A DNA stretch of 64,000 nucleotides, from assembly GCA_019752015.1 (NCBI GenBank), contig JAIEMQ010000044.1, positions 124,001 to 188,000 on the forward strand. Reading direction: 5' to 3'. This DNA is from Cyanobacteriota bacterium (GTDB taxonomy: Bacteria; Acidobacteriota; Vicinamibacteria; Vicinamibacterales; UBA2999). The notes beneath the pieces are model-generated. The model did no database searches. It was not told the origin of the DNA and saw only the letters and a list, made by a program, of their open reading frames with translations. Position numbers and translations under genes: made by a program. Shown in pieces: positions 59,098-64,000 of this stretch; position 1 is the first letter of the stretch, and the number at the start of each line of letters is the position of its first letter.

Positions 59098-62000
59098 ATG
59101 AAACGCGTCGTGACCATTGCAGTCATCCTCACCATCCTCGCGCCCGCGTGGGTGCGGGCACAGGCCACCGGCCAGATCAACGGCGTGGTGACCGACGCGT
59201 CGGGCGCGCTGCTGCCTGGCGTTACCGTTGAAGCGACGAGCGATGCGACCGGCGCAACGCGATCGGCGGTCACCGGCACCGATGGTCTCTACACCATTCC
59301 CCTGGTGCCGCCAGGTGTCTACACGGTCAAGGCCACGCTGCAAGGCTTCCGCACCTCACAGCGCGACGCCGTTCGCGTCACGGTCACCGAAACGGCGCGC
59401 GTGGCGTTTCAACTCGAAGTCGGCCAGTTGAGCGAAACGATCACGGTCACCGCGGAAGCGACGCTCGTCGAGACCAGCAACGCCACGCATGGCATCGTCA
59501 TCGACGAACAGAAGGTCGTCGACCTGCCGCTCAACGGGCGCAACTTCACGCAGCTCGGCACGCTGATCCCCGGCGTCGTTGCGCCGCCGGGCGGCCTCGG
59601 CGGACAGTCGGGCGATGCGACCCCTGGCGGATTCGGCAACGTCACCGGCGGGTTCAACGTCAACGGCATGCGCAACCAGTCCAACAACTTCCTGATGGAC
59701 GGCGCCACCAACAACGACACTTTCAACACCGGCTTCGTGCTGCGGCCGCCGCCGGACGCGATCCAGGAATTCAAGATCCTCACGCACGCGTTCTCGGCCG
59801 AGTACGGACGCAACGCCGGCTCGGTGGTCAACGTCGTGACCAAGTCCGGCAGCAACACCGTTTCGGGCGCGGCCTGGGAGTTCAATCGCAACGACGCGCT
59901 GAACTCGCGTAACTATTTCGCTCCGCAAACACAGCCGAAGCCGGAGCTGAAGCAGAACCAGTTCGGCGGTGCCTTGGGCGGGCCGTTGATGCGCAATCGC
60001 CTGTTCGGGTTCGGCTTCTACGAGGGCTATCGCAACCAAAGCGGCACGACCAGCAACGTCGTCGTCTTGTCGGAGGCGCAACGCCGCGGCGATTTTTCCG
60101 CGAATGCGGCGATCCGTGATCCGCTGACCGGCCAGCCCTTCCCCGGCAATATCATCCCGTCGACTCGCATCAGCGCCGCCGCGACGCAGCTGCTCAACGA
60201 GTTTGTACCGCTGCCGAACTCGCCCGGCAATCGCTACATCGTGTCGCCGACCATCAGGGATTCACGCGATCAGTTCGGCGGGCGCGTCGACGTTCAGATG
60301 GGATCGCGCCAGTCGATGCTGGTGCGCTATATGCGCAGCGCCACCGATCGCGCGACCCCGAAGATCATTGCGCCGGTCGATCAGCGCGCGCTCGCCACGC
60401 TGCAGGACGGATTGATCTCGCACAACTTCGTGATCAGCGCGCGCATCATCAACCAGGCGCGCTTCTCGGTCAATCGCATTACCGCGAACCCGGCAGTGAC
60501 GAGCGGTCTCAACCCGCGCAATTACGGAATCAATTTCGCCAACACCAACCCGATCGCGGCGGGCCTGCCGTCGATCGTCGTCACCGGATTCTTCGGCGGC
60601 GGCAACGCGGCGCTCGGCGATGCGCAGCAGCCGTTCGTCGATCGCGTCAATCACGTCTGGCAGGCGGCGGATGATCTGACGTGGATCGCCGGACGCCATT
60701 CGATGAAACTCGGCGTCGACGTTCGCCGCGAGGCCATGCGCATCGCGTTCATCAATCGGCCTAACGGCGATCTGACATTCAGCGGCGGCATCACGGGCAA
60801 CGCAGCCGCTGATTTCCTGCTTGGCCTTCCCGCGCAGGCGCGCGCCACGACGCAGCAAGCTGTTCAGGACGGCTATGGATGGCTGTTCGCGGGCTACGCG
60901 CAGGATGAATTCCGCATCACCTCGCAGTTGACGCTCAATCTCGGCGTCCGCTATGAGCTGCCGACGCCGTTCATCGACAAGAACGATGCGATCACCGGGT
61001 TCGTGACCGGCATGCAGTCCACGAAATACCCAGCCGCGCCGCGCGGCCTCGTCTATCCGGGTGATCCCGGCATCGGTCGCGGCATCGTGCCGACCGACAA
61101 GAACAACATCGCGCCGCGCGTGGCGGTCGCGTGGGATCCGAACGGCGACGGCCGCACCAGCATTCGCGGCGCCTTCGGCATCTTCTACGACGCGCTGGCC
61201 GGCCAGGGCGACTTCTTCCAGAGCGGCGTGCTGTCGCCGCCGTTCACGCCGCTGATCGAATTGAACACGCCGACGCCGATCACGCTGGCCGATCCGCTCG
61301 CGGCCGTCGCCGGCCCGCCCAATCCGTTCCCGCCGGCGCTGACGATCATCGGCTGGGGCGATGCGTTCAAATCGCCGTACGCGCGGCACTTCAATGCCGG
61401 CGTACAGCGGCAGTTGTTCGCGCGCGTCGGCGCCGAAGTGTCATACGTCGGATCGCGCGGCTACAACCTGCCGATGTTCATGGAGATCAATCCGGGTGTC
61501 TACACCCCTGGTCAAACGACGGCCGGCGCACGGTTGATGCCGGCCTTCGCGCTGGTGCGGCCGACCTTCCCGGTCGCGAGATCGTGGTACGACTCGCTGC
61601 AGACCAGCGTGCGCATGCTGCCGACGCGCGGCCTCAACTTCCTCGCCAGCTACACGCTCGGCAAGACCACCGATCATGTGTCCGGCCTGAACATCGGCGG
61701 CGAGGCGCGGCCGGTGATGCCGGTCACGCAGGGCGATCAAGCGAGCATCGAGCGCGCGCTCGCGTTCGAAAAAGGTCCGGCGTTGTTCGATGCGCGGCAT
61801 CGTTTCGTGGTGAGCTTTGGCTACGAGCTGCCGGCACTCGAGCAGTCATCGGCCTTCGTGCGTCACCTCGTCGGCGGCTGGCAGTTGAACGGCATCTATC
61901 AGGCGCAAACCGGGTTCCCGCTCACCGTCACCCGTGGCGCCGTGCTCGACATCCGCTACATGACGAACCGTCCGGACATCACTGCCGGCTGCGATCCCAA

Positions 62001-62322
62001 CGACGGCCCGAAAACGACCGCGCAGTGGTTCAACACGTCCTGCTTCACGCCGCTCACCCTCGCGCAGACCGGTGAACGACCCGGCAATGCCGGACGCAAC
62101 ACGATTCGCGGCCCCGGATTCCAGCGCACCGATCTGTCGATCTTCAAGAACTTCGATTTCGCCACGCGTCATCGCGTCCAGCTGCGCATCGAAGGATTCA
62201 ACATCTGGAACCAGGCGCGCTTTGGACAGCCCAATGGCACGTTCGGCGGTGCGACGTTTGGACAGATCACCACGGCGGAGGACGGCCGCGTGATTCAACT
62301 TGGCCTCAAGTACATCTTCTAG
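59098..62322 (+). CDS. Oar-like TonB-dependent receptor with carboxypeptidase-regulatory domain
   Basis: 1074 residues from ATG 59098, preceded by GGAGG (59087-59091). Signal peptide ending WVRAQ. The N-terminal CarboxypepD_reg-like domain is QINGVVTDASGALLPGVTVE and VPPGVYTVKATLQGFRTS. The plug shows VVDLPLNGRNFTQLGTLIPG, FNVNGMRNQSNNFLMDGATN and FSAEYGRNAGSVVNVVTKSG. The remainder is an outer-membrane beta barrel ending GRVIQLGLKYIF with the C-terminal aromatic. Transports large nutrients or acts in surface assembly. It probably shares a transcript with the PhoD gene. Confidence 0.93.
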   Translation: MKRVVTIAVILTILAPAWVRAQATGQINGVVTDASGALLPGVTVEATSDATGATRSAVTGTDGLYTIPLVPPGVYTVKATLQGFRTSQRDAVRVTVTETARVAFQLEVGQLSETITVTAEATLVETSNATHGIVIDEQKVVDLPLNGRNFTQLGTLIPGVVAPPGGLGGQSGDATPGGFGNVTGGFNVNGMRNQSNNFLMDGATNNDTFNTGFVLRPPPDAIQEFKILTHAFSAEYGRNAGSVVNVVTKSGSNTVSGAAWEFNRNDALNSRNYFAPQTQPKPELKQNQFGGALGGPLMRNRLFGFGFYEGYRNQSGTTSNVVVLSEAQRRGDFSANAAIRDPLTGQPFPGNIIPSTRISAAATQLLNEFVPLPNSPGNRYIVSPTIRDSRDQFGGRVDVQMGSRQSMLVRYMRSATDRATPKIIAPVDQRALATLQDGLISHNFVISARIINQARFSVNRITANPAVTSGLNPRNYGINFANTNPIAAGLPSIVVTGFFGGGNAALGDAQQPFVDRVNHVWQAADDLTWIAGRHSMKLGVDVRREAMRIAFINRPNGDLTFSGGITGNAAADFLLGLPAQARATTQQAVQDGYGWLFAGYAQDEFRITSQLTLNLGVRYELPTPFIDKNDAITGFVTGMQSTKYPAAPRGLVYPGDPGIGRGIVPTDKNNIAPRVAVAWDPNGDGRTSIRGAFGIFYDALAGQGDFFQSGVLSPPFTPLIELNTPTPITLADPLAAVAGPPNPFPPALTIIGWGDAFKSPYARHFNAGVQRQLFARVGAEVSYVGSRGYNLPMFMEINPGVYTPGQTTAGARLMPAFALVRPTFPVARSWYDSLQTSVRMLPTRGLNFLASYTLGKTTDHVSGLNIGGEARPVMPVTQGDQASIERALAFEKGPALFDARHRFVVSFGYELPALEQSSAFVRHLVGGWQLNGIYQAQTGFPLTVTRGAVLDIRYMTNRPDITAGCDPNDGPKTTAQWFNTSCFTPLTLAQTGERPGNAGRNTIRGPGFQRTDLSIFKNFDFATRHRVQLRIEGFNIWNQARFGQPNGTFGGATFGQITTAEDGRVIQLGLKYIF

Positions 62323-63838
62323 ACGCACGTTCTTGCAGCAGCTCGGTGGCCTGGCGGCAATCGCCCAGGCCCCGGGCCTCGTCACTGCCGATCGCACCCG
62401 CCCGGTGATCGATGCCGGCGTCGCCGCCGGTCCAACCGGCCGCGACGGCGCGATCATCTGGGCGCACGCCGATCGACCGTCACGCATGACGGTCGAATAC
62501 ACCACTGCGTCGTCGTTCGCGAACCTGAAACGTGTGCGCGGATCAATCGCGACAGCCGCAACGGGATTGACGGCACGCGCGCGCATCGGCGATCTCCGCG
62601 CCGGCCAGGACATCTTCTATCGCGTGATCCTCGAGGACGTTTCCGGCGGGCGCACGATGAGCGCACCAGTCGAAGGCCACTTCCGCAGCGGGCCCGTCAG
62701 CGGCAAGGCAGTTCGCATCGTGTGGACCGCCGATGTCTGCGGACAGGGCTGGGGCATCGATCCGGCGCGCGGCGGCATGCAGCTGTTCAAGACGATGGCT
62801 GATGCGAACCCGGATTTGTTCGTCCACGTCGGCGACACGATCTATGCGGACGGTCCGCTTCGCCCGGAAGTCACGCTTGACGACGGCACGGTGTGGAAGA
62901 ACATCGTCACGCCGGCGAAATCGAAAGTCGCAGAGACGCTCGACGAATACCGAGGCTGTCATCTGTACAACCGCCTCGACGAGCACTACCGGAGATTTCA
63001 GTCCAGCGTCGCGCAAGTCGTGATGTGGGACGATCACGAGGTCCGCGACAACTGGTTTCCCTCGCAGGTGCTGCCGGACAACCTGCCCTATACCGAGAAG
63101 CGCGTGTCGGTCCTCGCTGCAAGGGCGCGGCAGGCGTTCCTCGAGCAGTATCCGGTGACGATGGCGCGCGCGGCAGGCGCGCGCATCTATCAGTCGGTGC
63201 CTGTCGGTCCGCTCGTCGAAGTCTTCGCGCTCGACATGCGCAGCTATCGCGGCGCGAACGACGAGAACATGCAGGCCACTGCCAGCGCCATTCTCGGCGC
63301 GGAACAAGTGCGTTGGCTCGCCGGCGCGCTCACGCGATCGACGGCGACGTGGAAGATTATCGCCGCCGATCTGCCGCTTGGCATCGTCATTGCGCATCAA
63401 CCGGGGCGGCATGAAGCGGTCGCCAACGGCGATGACGGCCGGGCGCGCGGCCGTGAGATCGAGATCGCGGGCTTACTGCGAACGCTGAAGCAATGCCGCG
63501 TTCGCAATGTCGTGTGGGTCACTGCGGACGTCCACTACTGCGCGGCGCACTATTTCAATCCTGAGCGCGCGGCAACGAAGGAGTTCGATCCGTTCTGGGA
63601 ATTCGTCGCCGGGCCCGCGCACGCGGGCACCTTCGCGCCCGGTGTGATCGACAAGACCTTCGGGCCCGAGGTGAAGTTCAATGGCACACCCCCCGACCTG
63701 AAGCCGAATCGTCCGCCCGGCCCCGGCACGCAGTTCTTCGGCATGCTCGAGGCGGAGCCCGCGTCGCGGGCGCTGACCGCATCCCTCATCAACACTGCCG
63801 GAACACGAGTGTTCACGCGCCGGCTCGATGCACAATAA
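62300..63838 (+). CDS. PhoD-like alkaline phosphatase, Tat-exported
   Basis: 512 residues from a TTG at 62300 that overlaps the TonB gene by 23 nt; this start is chosen because it supplies the twin-arginine signal SSRRTFLQQLGGLAAIAQ, part of which is encoded in the overlap. A fibronectin-like N-terminal domain is followed by the PhoD metallophosphatase: VHVGDTIYADGPL, VVMWDDHEVRDNWF, FALDMRSYRG and VVWVTADVHYCAAHYF. It releases phosphate from phosphomonoesters or diesters outside the cytoplasm. Overlap with the receptor gene suggests joint uptake of the product or phosphate. Confidence 0.9.
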   Translation: MASSTSSRRTFLQQLGGLAAIAQAPGLVTADRTRPVIDAGVAAGPTGRDGAIIWAHADRPSRMTVEYTTASSFANLKRVRGSIATAATGLTARARIGDLRAGQDIFYRVILEDVSGGRTMSAPVEGHFRSGPVSGKAVRIVWTADVCGQGWGIDPARGGMQLFKTMADANPDLFVHVGDTIYADGPLRPEVTLDDGTVWKNIVTPAKSKVAETLDEYRGCHLYNRLDEHYRRFQSSVAQVVMWDDHEVRDNWFPSQVLPDNLPYTEKRVSVLAARARQAFLEQYPVTMARAAGARIYQSVPVGPLVEVFALDMRSYRGANDENMQATASAILGAEQVRWLAGALTRSTATWKIIAADLPLGIVIAHQPGRHEAVANGDDGRARGREIEIAGLLRTLKQCRVRNVVWVTADVHYCAAHYFNPERAATKEFDPFWEFVAGPAHAGTFAPGVIDKTFGPEVKFNGTPPDLKPNRPPGPGTQFFGMLEAEPASRALTASLINTAGTRVFTRRLDAQ

Positions 63839-63843
63839 CAAGC

Positions 63844-64000
63844 ATGGTCGATCGCGCCGCGCTGCCGCAACTGATCGGCGTGCCCTACGACGCGAGCTCA
63901 TCGTTCCTGCGCGGGGCGGCCGCAGCGCCGCCGCTGATCAGGGCCGCACTGCGCTCGCCTGCCGGCAACAATTTCACCGAGAACGGCGCGGATCTGACAC
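63844..64000 (+). CDS. Arginase/agmatinase-family protein (5' part)
   Basis: Only 52 residues are in the window. IGVPYDASSSFLRGAAAAPP followed by LIRAAL is the typical N-terminal strand and loop of ureohydrolases (agmatinase/formimidoylglutamase group). The metal-binding motifs lie beyond the window. It starts 5 nt after the phoD stop and is presumably cotranscribed. Confidence 0.75.
   Translation, partial: MVDRAALPQLIGVPYDASSSFLRGAAAAPPLIRAALRSPAGNNFTENGADLT

Noticed and set aside
1-64000. tRNA, rRNA, insertion sequence or prophage genes
   Set aside because: No cloverleaf, rRNA-like segment, transposase or integrase was recognised on either strand.

Overview
The window is a high-GC chromosomal segment that looks like Acidobacteriota, probably the Vicinamibacteria. 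The evidence is the gene content: a VWFA-related protein of the type described in Acidobacteria, a DUF1592/DUF1552 pair, an Oar-like TonB-dependent receptor with a carboxypeptidase-regulatory N terminus, PadR next to an orphan membrane protein, and a large MoxR/DUF58/BatA/DUF4175/DUF4159 operon. I see no rRNA, tRNA, CRISPR, integrase or transposase gene. Coding density is very high and no gap between genes exceeds 300 bases.

Layout. 1-4951 (minus): DUF1592 cytochrome-like protein, DUF1552 protein and an exported ankyrin protein cut by the window edge. 5016-6352 (plus): PadR regulator and a membrane protein. 6390-8812 (minus): periplasmic quinoprotein and dihaem cytochrome c. 8880-14467 (minus): pyruvate dehydrogenase complex aceE-aceF-lpd. 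14580-17463 (plus): family-5 uracil-DNA glycosylase, a polytopic membrane protein and a GT2 glycosyltransferase, with start/stop overlaps. 17507-22537 (minus): cupin protein, two DUF2157-like proteins, threonine dehydratase, glycerophosphodiesterase and a degenerate M28 peptidase. 22597-26768 (plus): a decayed gene, a ChlI-like AAA+ ATPase, a VWA protein and a Lon N-domain protein. 27527-40018 (minus): eight genes in one direction combining MoxR, DUF58, two VWA membrane proteins, a 1199-residue DUF4175 protein and three DUF4159 proteins. 40056-46512: exported PhzF-like protein, ilvE, a broken YCII gene, a TolB-like amidohydrolase and YpdA. 46581-52372 (plus): VWFA/TPR protein, S9 peptidase and an esterase. 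52377-57151 (minus): NAD(P)-binding protein, a lower-GC SatD/DUF3307 pair with a striking operator region, a class III aminotransferase and an M20 deacylase. 57238-64000 (plus): P1 peptidase, SDR, TonB receptor, PhoD phosphatase and the start of an arginase-family gene.

Two things stand out beyond the gene list. First, the satD promoter carries three copies of a 16-bp palindrome spaced exactly 29 bp centre to centre; two overlap the -10 and -35 elements, and the transcript is predicted to be leaderless. Second, most small gaps are filled with short-word tandem arrays (7-9 bp units, several unrelated families). They are often arranged as inverted pairs, and they also run in frame into genes, where they encode a signal-peptide core, linkers, loops and C-terminal tails. 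A separate set of insertion-like repeats and palindromic hairpins behaves similarly. All functional statements about these repeats are inference from sequence alone.
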